Assembly: GCA_020796225.1 (NCBI GenBank)
Contig: CM036756.1
Span: 58,558,616 to 58,622,615 of the forward strand
Direction: 5' to 3'
DNA length: 64,000 bases
Origin: Arion vulgaris
Taxonomy: Eukaryota; Mollusca; Gastropoda; Stylommatophora; Arionidae
Under the pieces are notes generated by a model. It was not told the DNA's origin and did not search any database. It saw nothing but the letters and a program-made list of their open reading frames with translations. Positions 53,205 through 63,410 of this stretch are shown piece after piece. Position 1 is the first letter of the stretch; each line of letters starts with the position of its first letter. A program made the position numbers and the translations under genes.

Positions 53205-53540
53205 ACTGCAGTAAAACTATTTGATTGGCAAAACACGTAATCAAAGTACTGTAGTTTTACAAATTACAAAAATAATGACAAAATAGCACACGTTTGTTCA
53301 ACAAGGTTTATCAAGAAAACGAACAACAGGAGAGACAAATTGAAAAAATGGACAACCAAATACAAACGTTTCTAATGATTAGAAACGTTTGTATTTGGTC
53401 GTCCATTTGTTTTTTTTTAAATTCGTCTCTCCTGTTGTTCGTTTTCTTGATAAAGGCCTTGTTGGCCGAAACGTTGCTGTAATTTGTCATTGTTTTTGTA
53501 ATTTGTAAAACTACAGTACTTTGTGATTACGTGTTTTAGA
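53205..53540. mobile_element. PLE terminal repeats forming a near-perfect palindrome
   Basis: Arms 53230-53376 and 53378-53537 are reverse complements around a single base (G at 53377). The centre reads CGTTTCTAATGATTAGAAACG. The right arm holds TTGATAAAGGCC..GGCCGAAACGTTG at 53449-53475, and the left arm carries the decayed complement with small deletions. Same terminal sequence as 11385-11600. No protein coding is left. Confidence 0.87.
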
Positions 53541-53849
53541 ATAAAATTACATTATTTCAAATTGTTTGATTGAAATGCCTCTTGCAAACTGATATTCTGC
53601 ATCATATTACTCCATACTTTATTATTTTGTAAAATGTTGATTACTTTGTAACAGCAAGAACTCGGTACCACTGTGAGAACAGAAGAAGAAGAACACATGG
53701 TAAACCAGAAAACAAGTCTACATACAGACAAATTATCTACTATCACTCGAATCCAATTAACAAATGAAAAGCAGTTAATATGAACAAGCCATGCATCACT
53801 GGAGACCATCTTTAAAAAAGAAATGATGATGATGGATTAGTTATGAAGA

Positions 53850-54085
53850 CCGTATGCCAGTCGGAACAATGACTAGAACAGCTTTCTGATGGACAGCGGA
53901 TGGATAAAGAAGACATGGACGTCCAAATAAAAGAAGGAGAAGGACTGTGGAAAGAACGTTTGAAGATAGTGACCTTACAGGGAAAACAATTAGTAGGAAA
54001 GCGGCAGAACTGCAGCAATAAAAATGTCTTGTGGAAGCCGTGTGTTAAACAGGACACGAAGATGATATAGATAGATAGAAACCAT
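53850..54085 (+). mobile_element. LINE L-K C-terminal fragment
   Basis: A frame-shifted plus-strand reading gives RRRRTVERTFEDSDLTGKTI then SRKAAELQQ, resembling the basic C-terminus of a LINE protein. Only one copy and several frame changes, so confidence is moderate. Confidence 0.5.
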
Positions 54086-54479
54086 GATCTCAAGCAAATA
54101 CGCAGGAGATGGGAGCTCAGTTAGATTCAGTCTCTAAGAAAAAGAACAACTTATTTACAAAACAATTGTGCAATCAGCGCAGAACTGGTGTTGTCAGCTG
54201 TTATACTCTGAAGGAGAAGCTGTTGTGGGAATTAAAGAACCTTGGATCGAAGCGCAGTGATGATTATCATTCAAAGAACAATCAAAGTTCAACTTATCAC
54301 ATAAGTTTTTGTTTTACATCGCTTTCATTTATCTTGTTTGTTACAAAGTTCAACTTGTCAAATACAACTGTCTACTTATCTTTCATTCGTTTCTTTGTTA
54401 TAAAGATCAGCGTAATACAACTGCTTCTCTTTCATTCATATTTCTTTAAGATGGTATGATAGTGTCACATATGTGGAAC

Positions 54480-54780
54480 TTCTGGAGAGAACAAGACAGA
54501 TTCCAGCGAACCAAGAGGTTACAAAAAGATTAAGGCGCTGGATAGGACACAATTTGCGAAAACCTGAAGGGAATATAACAAGAAGGGCCTTTCCTGGAAC
54601 CCACAGGGACAGCGAAAGAAACAAGGTCGAGAAATACACGGAGACGAGATTTGGAGACAGAGATCAACAATATAAATACGAGCTGGAGGGAGCTAAAGGA
54701 GATTGCTAGAGATAGGAAGAGTTGGCATGAGTTTGTTGAGGGCCTATGCCCCAATCCGGGTTAAAAAGGCAGAGAGAGAG
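54480..54780 (+). mobile_element. LINE L-G C-terminal fragment
   Basis: Frame 54473-54709 has RRWIGHNLRKPEGNITRRAF; the shifted continuation reads RRDLETEINNINTSWREL and RDRKSWHEFVEGLCPNPG. WIGH..RKP.GNITR...W and the final R..W..FV.GLCP are typical of non-LTR retrotransposon C-termini. It is followed by (GA)n. Confidence 0.88.
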
Positions 54781-54789
54781 AGTGAGAGA

Positions 54790-55428
54790 GGGAGAGAACA
54801 CAACCGCTTCTTTTTCATTCATATTTCTTTGTTGCATAGCTCAACTGTTGGAATAAAAGACAAGAAAAATGTATACAGACTTTTCCAATCTAACAGAACC
54901 ATACCAATTGGACCTAACAAAGAAATTCTATCAATGAAGATGCTAATATAAAACCGTGAAAGAAGCAAACTCATACCATGTACCTTGTGTTTACTAAAGC
55001 TTTTATTTCTCAACCAGTTCATTCAACTCTTGTTTGATCACGGGTCTCGGATCTTTCAATGTCAGGATGTGCCGTCTTTAATCAATCAGGCTATTCCCCT
55101 TTGACTTCCCTTTGAGCTGCATTTCGGAGGAAGATCCATTAAAATGGCCAGTGTTGTCTGATCTTCTGGAGCGTGTCATGAAGTCGACAAGTGAGTAACA
55201 TTATGTCTGCGGAGTCTTACACTCGAGGAAATCATCAGACTTTGGTTTACAGATTACATCAGGGAAACATAAAATGTAGTTAGTCGATAGTTGAAGACTT
55301 GATCTTCAGAGAGTAAATGGTGTTAACATAGATCATGAATTAGGTATGTACATCTGGGCATATGTTAGAGAGAAAAGTAGCAACTGATGTTTCTCTTTTA
55401 TTTTCTGGAATCTTGTTCATCTCTCTTT

Positions 55429-55430
<2 letters not shown>
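54790..55430. other. Unassigned sequence
   Basis: No element recognised; short frames without motifs. Confidence 0.4.

Positions 55431-55432
<2 letters not shown>

Positions 55433-55490
<58 letters not shown>
55433..55490. repeat. (CT)n microsatellite
   Basis: About 58 bp of uninterrupted CT dinucleotides. Confidence 0.97.
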
Positions 55491-55495
<5 letters not shown>

Positions 55496-55539
55496 CATCC
55501 TTTTAAACACAAAGTGGGTGTACCATTAAAAAGGGACTA

Positions 55540-55770
55540 AAGACAAATATTGAGTTAATTGCACCGGGTTTTCACCATATGGCCCAGTCCCTCTTCTCAG
55601 AAATGATACGCGACCTTCCAAAAGTATTGTATAAAGCAAAAACTCCACAGCTCCGGCATCAGTCTTAGAAAGGTCCGAAAAAAACGTAACTCGTGAACAG
55701 AAAGACGCGGTTCGAATTCTAATCCACGACTTTTGGAACACAAGGCAACAACTTAACCACTTACTTGTGT
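55540..55770 (-). mobile_element. S2 SINE, diverged copy
   Basis: Minus-strand S2: AATTGCACCGGGTTTTCACC at the left, then CTCCACAGCTCCGGC, AGACGCGGTTCGAATTC and ACAACTTAACCACTTACTTG as the tRNA-like head. Confidence 0.8.
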
Positions 55771-55894
55771 ATAGAAGAAACTATATTTATAAGATACAGT
55801 GTAAATTGTAGTTATGATTTTCATATGACAGTGCAAATATTGTTCTAGCCGCATTCGGAATCGGATCATTTTGAAATGTAGAAGAGAAAGAACT

Positions 55895-56080
55895 TGTTTT
55901 CATGGCATATGGTTATATTACGAAATATAGTGTTAGACTCGTATTTTTCTTTGAAAAACGTCATAATATAGATATATAATGGAACCAGCATCAATCAGTG
56001 ATCTTTATTTTCCAGAGCCTTTTCTGGTATCCAGCTGAGGTTGCGCTGAGAGTTTTCAGGAAAGTCTAAAAGAACAGTCT
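55895..56080 (-). mobile_element. S7 SINE, body only
   Basis: AGTGTTAGACTCGTATTTTTC, CCAGAGCCTTTTCTGGTATC and CAGCTGAGGTTGCGCTGAG match the S7 body (TGTTAGGACTGTATTTTC ... TCTGGTACCCAGTTGAGG). The head is missing. Confidence 0.65.
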
Positions 56081-56189
56081 GGAAGGTCATTGCATCAAAG
56101 ATTACAACTAAAATATTCCCCAAACTTTCAGCATCTTAAAAATTCCACCCAGCGCCCTCGTGGATTCTACGAAGCTCGTACAGTGTCAT

Positions 56190-56560
56190 TAAGGTCTCTC
56201 ATAATCATCATCAGATGTTCTGCCGGCTGGCGTAGGCGATCATGGATCGCCACAAATCTCTGTCTTTGGTGTTTGCTATCATCTCAGATGTTGACGCTCT
56301 ACCATGCCATGAAGTCAGGCTATCCAAAATTTTCTCTGTCTTCCCCTGTCTCGTCTACCCTCGATTTTACTGGTTGTCATGTGTTCTAAACCTCCCTTCC
56401 TCATCATATACCCGAAAAATGATGACTGCCTCTTTCTTATATTGATGATAAGCTTTCTCTGTGTCTTGATCTCATTCAACACCTCAACATTAGTCATTTT
56501 AGCAGTCCATGGATTCCTCATCATTCTTCTGTAAAACGATATCTCTTTGGCCCTAGAGAT
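56190..56560 (-). mobile_element. LINE L-F C-terminal fragment
   Basis: Minus-strand frame 56653-56315 has EISFYRRMMRNPWTAKMTNV, LNEIKTQRKLIINIRKRQ and MMRKGGLEHMTTSKIEGRRD; the end continues after a frameshift and finishes in TCATCATCAG-type tail. Same family as 41640-41920 with more coding sequence. Confidence 0.92.
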
Positions 56561-56569
56561 TTTTCGATC

Positions 56570-56700
56570 TGTGTGTTTATTGGTTCGTACAGTAGTACCA
56601 TTGAAATCTCTACGTGTAAGAAAAAGATTGGAGTATACATTGTTATTCATCAAATATCAATGATGATTATCATATCATATCAATCAATCAATCAATCAAC
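56570..56700 (+). mobile_element. S3 SINE 3' fragment
   Basis: TACGTGTAAGAAAAAGATTG, ATACATTGTTATTCATC and an ATCAATCAATCAATCA tail match the S3 3' end, moderately diverged. Confidence 0.7.
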
Positions 56701-56704
56701 GTTA

Positions 56705-57212
56705 ATTCGTACTGCATTTTCTTCTTATGAATGTTGTTTTTCCTATTTACCAAGTACACTCCAATGAGAAATAAAAGAGGACAAACTCGTCAAATGTTGA
56801 TAAATCGTCTTCCAGTTTGAAAAAACCACATCAACCATATTTGTCTCTCTAGACTGTGGTCAAGAATGCTAAAGAGCATCTGTCTGTCGTCAAAAACACA
56901 AGGGATTTGAAACGTGAGACGTGGATTGATAACTGAATTGCCGTAAGTCTACTCAGCTTTTCGTGTGGTAACTTTGTCAACAAAACATAGTTCCTTAGTT
57001 ACTACAATATTGTTCACTGAATTACCCTTCGCAAATGTCCTGCCAATTTTGTTTAGCTGGAGGGGCAGGGAGATGTTGGAAGGAGGAGTGGGTGTAAGGT
57101 CAAGAAAACGTTAGAGAAAGAAAAGATACTGTACGCAAAGTAAAGGACACTAGTGATGTGTGATTCAGATAACTTCAAATTTTCGAAACTATTCGTTACT
57201 TGTGCAGCAATT
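56705..57212. other. Unassigned sequence
   Basis: No recognisable repeat. It contains the left target site of the L-J LINE at its right edge. Confidence 0.4.
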
Positions 57213-57225
57213 CTCGTTACTTAGT

Positions 57226-59310
57226 TAGTTAGTCTTTCCTCTTGGGCCTGTGGGCGGCGCATAGGGCAGAGGTCATAGTTCTCCATGTCTCGCGGTTCGT
57301 TGCTATCTGTTTTAGGTCTTTAATGTTTACTAGGCCCATCGTTGAGCCTTCTCTGGTGATGGTTCTACGCAGAGTCTCTCTTGGTCTTCCTCGTTTTCTT
57401 TTTCCCTCTGGTGTCCATATGAGGGATTGGTAAGGAGTCTTCTCTCATCCATTCTAAGTGTGTGGCCGATGTAGTTCCAGTGGCGCTTTCTTATAAAATT
57501 TGATACATTTTCTTGCTTGGTCTCTTGTCTTATTTGTGTATTGGGTCTGAAATCTGACCATTTGAGGTTCAATATTCTTCTAAGACATTTATTCTCAAAG
57601 TTATCTAATTTTCTTTCTAGAGCTTTTGTTGCTTTCCAACTCTCGCATCCATAAGTTAATACTGGAATCACACAAGAGTTAAAGATCTTTAATTTTAAGT
57701 GCTTGCTGAGTGAATTGGACTTCCATATATTTGACAATTTGTTAAAAGCACTTGATGCCAATGCGATTCTGTGTGGAATTTCTGGCGCTGTATCTCCCGT
57801 AGATGTCATCATACTCCCTAGGTATGTAAAACTTTTGACTTTTTCAAGAGTGTAGTTTTTTAGTTGAATATTTTCTGGACTGCTGGTAAGGTCAACAATT
57901 TTGTTTTTGTGGTGTTTATTTGGAGACCAATTTGTCCTGAGATATTTTGGAGAAGGTTTGTTTTCATTTGAATATCTTGATGTGATGAACTCAAAAGGGC
58001 TATATCGTCGGCAAAATCAAGGTCTTCTAAAATTTTATCAACCCACTCGATCAGTGCCGGATTTGCAGCTTGGGGCCCGTAGCAAATTTTAGCGCGGGGC
58101 CCTAGGTTTTGTATGATAATAAAATAAAACACAACTTTTACAAACAAACTTTTCTTGATTTAATGTGAGCAAATTTAGAGATACTACTAGACAAATCAAT
58201 TTCTCTAAGTAAATTACTTTCAATGTTCATTAAGGTGAGGTTATTTAGACGATATTGTCCCATCATGTTCCTTAACTCACTTTTTATACGCTTTAATGTT
58301 GAAAAAGAACGTTCTCCGCTGCAGTTAGTAATCATTAAAAACTAGTAAATTCGTAAGACTATTTCTACATTTGGGAAACACGACTCTAATAAATTCTCCA
58401 TTATAAGTTTATAAAATTGCAGTTCTAGAGCCTCATGCTTTTCGTTGCAAATAGCAGCAGCTACATTAGTTTTAAAAAGTTCAGTGAACTGCATAAGTTC
58501 GTCGCCTAGGCTTTCTTCCAAATCCTCTTGGTAAGAGCTGACAATATTTGGAGTTCTTTTCAAGATCTCTTCCTCTGTAATATATTTTAACTGCCGGAAT
58601 ATTCCAAATACACCAGTCACTCTATGGTACAGCCTAAATCAATAACTTTTCAAACAAAACAGAACAGTTGTCCTTTAGTTTCTGTATAACACAACCAATC
58701 TCTCACGTGAGTTTTGTTTGTTGGTGTATGTGTGTATGTGAAAACGACTTTCGACAAAATCGTGGATTGTTTGAAGTTGTTTGGCCATTCACCAATATCG
58801 TTGGAGTACATTTTACTTTCGTTGTGTTGTTGGCTTGTAGATGATGTTGCTACATTAGAAGCAAGTGCTGTGCTTTCTGCCTCTCTTTTGGTTGAAGATG
58901 ATATGGCTAAATTGGGAGGACTTGTACATTCGATTTAAGTTTGTCTTGTGAAAAATGTGGCTAAATCGTGAAGAGTTGCTAATCTTAATGGTAGTATTGG
59001 TAATGATGCTGCTTCTATAGCACTGCTTTCATCTACTACACAGTAGGACACGTCTTCTGTATTTTCTGCTTCGATTTCGTTGGATTCAGCACCATCACAC
59101 ACGACATTTAAAAATTCAGACAGCTTGCGTGTTTTGATATAACATCTGGTTATTTTTTCCATTTTCATCTGTCACATAGGCGCGGGGCCCCTAGAAGCGC
59201 GGGGCCCGTAGCATTTGCTACTTCTGCTACTAGGCTAATCCGGCGCTGCACTTGATGCCCATATTTGCGTTATTGGTGCATATTCGCATGACCCAGTACT
59301 TGCTACTTAA
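57226..59310 (-). mobile_element. LINE L-J, 5'-truncated, interrupted by a hAT element
   Basis: Minus strand. The upstream part (59310-59249) encodes VMRICTNNANMGI; after the hAT insertion the frame resumes at 58051 with EWVDKILEDLDFADDIALL (palm motif), then SCVIPVLTYGCESW, NKCLRRILNLKWSDF and FIRKRHWNYIGHTLRM. The 3' end is at about 57226 with a TTAG-repeat tail. Identical 12 bp flanks TCGTTACTTAGT occur at 57214-57225 and 59311-59322. So the whole insertion, minus its 5' end, is still bounded by its target duplication. Frameshifts make it inactive. Confidence 0.93.
58052..59248 (-). mobile_element. hAT element with internal deletion (ZMYM1-like transposase)
   Basis: A 1,197 bp element with ends CAGTGCCGGATT and, inverted, CAGCGCCGGATT, plus G+C-rich GGGGCCCGTAGC subterminal motifs on both sides. 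8 bp flanks CACTCGAT (58044-58051) and CACTTGAT (59249-59256) differ by one base. The minus strand encodes an acidic N-terminal piece (59168-58935) and a C-terminal part (58620-58138) ending in the hAT dimerisation region (CSGERSFSTLKRIKSELRNM). The catalytic middle is deleted, so it is non-autonomous. Confidence 0.93.
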
Positions 59311-59350
59311 TCGTTACTTAGTAATTGTTGGTTATTAACACTTCTTTCTA

Positions 59351-59566
59351 GCCCGCCTGTCCAGCGTGTTCGTAGTGCGTTGGACTGTGGGTGACTAGCC
59401 CTCTGTGAGTGCGGGTTCAATTCCACGGGGGGCAGAAAAGCCACAGGTTCTCCAGATTTACGGTGTTCATTGCATCAAACCGAAGGATTACGATGTCCAT
59501 GGCACCGAGCCGAAAAGCTGAAAGCTCAAGTGCTTCTGGATCGGGAAAAAAAACCCCAAAAAAACC
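59351..59566 (+). mobile_element. S1 SINE copy
   Basis: Head GCCCGCCTGTCCAGCGTG, B box GGTTCAATTCC, paired motif TTGCATCAAACCGAAGG / TGGCACCGAGCCGAAAAG and tail CGGGAAAAAAAACCCC. Flanks CACTTCTTTCT and CACTCTTTCTT indicate a target duplication. Confidence 0.92.
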
Positions 59567-59634
59567 CACTCTTTCTTCTTTCTTTTGTCCTTCTCTGTTT
59601 TTTATTTTCGTTAGGAGTAGCAGGTTTAAGTGAT

Positions 59635-59960
59635 GATTGGTTTCCGAGATAGTGCACGCTCGATCCCTTGATATTCTTTGGTATTGTGGAGTTTTAAGAT
59701 GTCTGTAACTCCCTCAATCCATCTTTTTCTTGGTCTGTCCCGTCCTCTTGATGACTCCATTTTCAGGTTGCAAGCTCTTGCAACTGGTGTATTCGGGCTC
59801 ATTCTCACCAAGTGACGAAATCATCTGAGTCTGTTTTTCCAATGAATCTAATAGCAGGTATTGATTCTGACTGTTCTTCTAATTTCATCATTTCTTATAT
59901 GGTCTCTTCTTGTTTTCTTTGCAGCTTTCCTCAAGCATCTCCTTTCACAGATTATTAACA
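59635..59960 (-). mobile_element. LINE L-L C-terminal fragment
   Basis: Minus-strand frame 59811-59626 has MVRMSPNTPVARACNLKMES and GRDRPRKRWIEGVTDILKL; upstream sequence is broken. The G-R-x-R-P-x-K-R-W signature is LINE C-terminal. No other copy here. Confidence 0.8.
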
Positions 59961-60179
59961 TTACAATAAGTATTAATAAAAACTGAGAGAAAAAAAGTTA
60001 TTAATGTAAAATCCGAAAGCAAATACAAAATCAAAATAACGACATCAATTATTTTGTCAAGCACACAGTTATGTAATAAGTAATCGCCATATATGGGTAA
60101 GGATGTGTTTGGTTATTAGTGTTTTCCAATAAAGTATTACTAAAACAATAATATGTAACTAAATCTAATACATGAGAGC

Positions 60180-60415
60180 CACAATATCGTATTTGTTAGC
60201 GCACTCTTTCTTAATAGCGTTCAATTCCACAGTGGGAGTGAAGTTTGCTTCTGACTGTAACGGCTCTCAGGTAAACTCAGGTAGACCCAGGTAGACCAGG
60301 TCTCAGGTAGACCCAATCTCAATTGGGTACCAGAAAGACACAAGAAAGAAAGTAAATACGGCTAGCGAGATTTTGACCACATCCCACACCGTTTGCCTGC
60401 CACTATGAAATACCG
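60180..60415 (+). mobile_element. S7-like SINE, rearranged
   Basis: GTTCAATTCCACAGTGGG looks like a B-box region; the body has GACTGTAACGGCTCTCAGG, a stutter of CAGGTAGACC units (60270-60310), and AATTGGGTACCAGAAAG. Related to S7, with local tandem slippage. Confidence 0.6.
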
Positions 60416-60429
60416 CTCTAAGTTACCAC

Positions 60430-61095
60430 AGCAAACCAGTCGTTAATTTTTTGTATAGATAAGACTCCAGAACGTAGACATAAAATAAACAATTGAGGCC
60501 AAATAGGAGCAACTTTTACAGCAGATGGAAGTATTGATAGCAAAATCACCAATCGTTGCACAAAAGCTAACCAGGTACTTGGACAGTTAACACCACTGTT
60601 GTCACATAAAGAAATACCGCTAACAACTAACATACCGATAACAACTAAAGCAAATCTCATAAGAACGATTTTCTGGCCATCACTATGTTACCATTGTCAA
60701 ACATGGCCAATAATAGCAGCTAATGAGCGGAAAATCATAATGACAGAGATGAGGTGTCTTAGAAGAGCTGCAGGTGTGACAATAAGAGACAAAATTAGAA
60801 ATGAAGAAATCAGAAGAAGACTGGATGTGAAACCAGTCATGCAATTCATAAAAGACCAACAGATTAAATGGTTTGGACACCTGACAAGAATGCCACGGTA
60901 TCACCTACGACAGAAAAAGTATAATGAGTACAAAGCAAGAGGAATACCACGCAAAAGATGGAGCGACGGCATCAAGAACAGCACTGCGAAAATGAATATC
61001 AGCTTACAAAGTGTCTTAAAACATGCACACCCAAGATCACTACGTCTCCCCACTAACACTTCTATAAAGAAGTAAATGGCGGAAGAGAAGAAGAA
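60430..61095 (+). mobile_element. LINE L-C C-terminal half
   Basis: From about 60490 the plus strand encodes LGATFTADGSIDSKITNRCT, then ANLIRTIFWPSLCYHCQTW, ITEMRCLRR-type MTEMRCLRRAAGVTIRDK, FIKDQQIKWFGHLTRMPR and GIPRKRWSDGIKN, ending KMNISLQSVLKHAHPRS. This is the region after the reverse transcriptase palm. It stays open for 158 codons (60599-61075), the best-preserved LINE frame in the window. 5'-truncated; a GAAGAGAAGAAGAA end follows. Confidence 0.92.
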
Positions 61096-61104
61096 CTTAT
61101 ACGT

Positions 61105-61265
61105 TAAGTAGTTTGGCATTGCTTTCTGAACGTGAGGTCTATTTTTTACAGTTCGCAAAAATCCACGACGAACAAACTTGCTTCCAAACTGCCAACTGCA
61201 GTTTGAACCAGATACGCTTATGTTGTGATCGAGCTCACTGCTGCTTAAGCTGTAATAAACAAAAA
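61105..61265 (-). mobile_element. S5 SINE, partial
   Basis: Minus-strand S5: GTTTGGCATTGCTTTCTGAA, CTTGCTTCCAAACTGCC, AGTTTGAACCAGATACGC and TCACTGCTGCTTAAGCTGTA. The head is slightly decayed. Confidence 0.85.
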
Positions 61266-61299
61266 CTCACCGTCATGAAGTCACAACACTCATGAATAC

Positions 61300-61890
61300 C
61301 GTGCGTGACAATCTGTAGGATCAGCACGGACTTGGCAACGACGTCTCGTTATATTGCAGACCGTCTCGAAAAATGTTTAATGTACAGTGTTAAACACTGC
61401 AATTATTTCTTGCTTGAGATCATTTTCATTGTTAATGTCATTCTCGGGGATAATTCTGTTCAGGTCATTCTCCATGGGCTCAATCAGGTCAATGTCAGAC
61501 AAGTTTGCGTCCATTCCAGTCAGGAAAAGTGTTCTGGGCTAAGACTTTCCTGGAAACGCTCGCTGTGTGAGGTCATAGAGTTATTGTGCTGAAAGATTCT
61601 CAGATCTGGGTGGGGGTCAAAGGCGCATATGGACAACGGCAGGCCAGGATTAGTGAGCTGGCACTAATCAAGATCCTACCCCACCTCCACGTGGTGACCC
61701 TGGAAACAGACAATGGTTCCTGTCTGGCTAAGATGGTTGGGGTCGAGGAGAGCTACTCTGGTATAAGTAGTGATGCAGACGCAGTCACGTTGGATGAGAT
61801 CCGCTCGCAACACAGTCGAGCGGAATCTCAGAGGGACTATGAATGCACATCTCTCCCGGCCAATGGGAAAAGCTGAACGGATAAACATAA
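61300..61890 (+). other. Unidentified G+C-richer block with short frames
   Basis: Two adjoining plus-strand frames (61305-61592, 95 codons; 61586-61876, 96 codons). I recognise neither. The second contains GISSDADAVTLDEIRSQ and ends near SLPANGKS. Base composition differs from the A+T-rich surroundings. It might be part of an unclassified transposable element together with the two blocks that follow. Confidence 0.4.
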
Positions 61891-61894
61891 AGGG

Positions 61895-62200
61895 ATGAGA
61901 GGTTCATCCAGAGAAGAGAAGTGGGCCCACATAGGGCCAAACTCGGAGCCCCAAGGTGGGGCCCGAATTAAGTCCGGAGGGGTGCATCCAGAGAAGAGAC
62001 GTGGGTCCACGAGGGGCGAATTTCGGGCCCGGGGGTGGGGGCCAAAGTTGAGTTGCACGTGTTCCCACACAGAGCAAAACTCAGAGCTCTGAGGTGGGGG
62101 CCCGAATTTAGTTCCTAGGGGTGCATCCATAGAAGAGACATGGGCTCACGTGGAGTAAAACTCGGTCCGGAGGTGGGGACCCGAGTTGAGTTCCGTGTCC
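61895..62200. repeat. G+C-rich imperfect tandem repeat, about 80 bp
   Basis: Three to four diverged units sharing GGGGTGCATCCAGAGAAGAG, ACGTGGGTCCACG, CAAAACTC or similar, and GAGGTGGGGGCCCGAATT. Strikingly G+C-rich for this window. Overlapping frames on both strands arise from the composition. Confidence 0.8.
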
Positions 62201-62389
62201 AGAAAGTCCATAGGCAATGGGAATATGAGCACGGTGGGACCTAATAGGTGAGCAGGCACCGGGGCAGAACGAACACGCATTCGGACGACGCACGGGTGGG
62301 ACCCACTGGTGTGGCAAACGGGCACTGTGCTGATGGTGGAGTGACGGAGGGCGGACAAGCGCAGGGGTTTTAACGGTCCACATAAATAT

Positions 62390-62770
62390 GCAGAAAAACT
62401 GGAAAGTCCAGCAGAGGCTTGAATCCAGTGCGCGTTTCCCCTCGCAGGAAGCTACTACTGCCTTGTAGTTAGATTGGGAACAATCAAAGGCTAGCGTAGC
62501 AAACCGTACACAAAACTGGACAGTTGAAAAACCAAGTAGTCCAAAAAAGGCAGGTAACCTGGGCAGATGACGCTCAACAACCCAGGAGGGAAGGTTGTCT
62601 AAGGGTCGCTAGCCTAAAAAAAATAGCAACCTGTTGCCTTGCAGGTAGGCTGGGGACAGCCAAAGGCTGAAGGAGAGTGAACCAAGTAAACGCTGGCTGA
62701 AACCGGACACGTCGCCGAAGGATAAGCACTAGAGCTCCAAATGGCGCTGAATGGTGTGATGTAAAAATAC
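62390..62770 (+). other. Unclassified element-like region
   Basis: Contains two related segments: GGTAGGCTGGGGACAGCCAA with AGGCTGAAGGAG, and TAGTTAGATTGGGAACAATC with AAAGGCTAGCG. The pair looks like a diverged duplication of about 180 bp. It resembles untranslated leader sequence of a retroelement, but I cannot name it. Confidence 0.4.
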
Positions 62771-62802
62771 GTTCTTGGCAAAGGCTGTTTATATATCACA
62801 AT

Positions 62803-63005
62803 GCCCGCCTGCCCAGCGTGTTCGTTGCGCGTTGGACTACGGGTGATAAGTCCTGTGTGAGTGCGGGTTCAACTCTGCGGACTGGCAGAAAAGCCATAGA
62901 TTTCCCAGATTTACGGTGTTCGTGGCACCGAACCGAAGGGTTACGATGTCCATGACACGAGCCGAAGAGCTTTCAGCTCAAGTGCTTCTGGATCGAAAAA
63001 AAAAA
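62803..63005 (+). mobile_element. S1 SINE copy
   Basis: Head GCCCGCCTGCCCAGCGTG, GGGTTCAACTCTGCGGAC, paired TGGCACCGAACCGAAGG / TGACACGAGCCGAAGAG motif, GAGCTTTCAGCTC and A-rich tail. Perfect 10 bp flanks ATATCACAAT at 62793-62802 and 63006-63015. Confidence 0.94.
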
Positions 63006-63034
63006 ATATCACAATAAGAATGATCAAAAAGAAT

Positions 63035-63038
63035 GATC

Positions 63039-63084
<46 letters not shown>

Positions 63085-63100
63085 TAGAGAGAGAGAGAGA
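63035..63100. repeat. (GA)n microsatellite
   Basis: About 60 bp of GA dinucleotides with two interruptions. Confidence 0.95.
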
Positions 63101-63239
63101 TCTGGGTGATTTTTGACTGATGGTACTACAATAGATCTTAGTAATTAATTAGTGTAGACGTCAGTAATAACATTAACTCTATAAACATTACTGGGTGTAC
63201 GGTGGTCATGAGAGAATTCACCTCGCATAGGTACGATTC

Positions 63240-63410
63240 ATCTAGGGCCATGCGGTATAATTTCTCAGTATGATGCAAGTCTTCGAAATGCCAATTCTTT
63301 AAATGTTTCAAATTGTATTTTGGTTTTCGCTACCTTATGCCGCCTGTGCCCTCTTACATGTCGCCTGATGTCAGGTCCACCTCTCTGATCATCAAATAGC
63401 CGCATCCGGC
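63240..63410 (+). repeat. Dispersed repeat X, copy 3
   Basis: GCCATGCGGTATAATTTCTC then AGTATGATGCAAGTCTTCG, GTATTTTGGTTTTCGCTACC and CATGTCGCCTGATGTCAGG. It carries a single copy of the GCGGTATA-TTTCTC edge that is tandemly repeated at 16731-17632. Confidence 0.78.

Noticed and set aside
62803..62890. Genuine tRNA-Lys gene at the start of S1
   Set aside because: The same degenerate head occurs seven times, always fused to the same body and A-rich tail, and lacks a proper acceptor stem.
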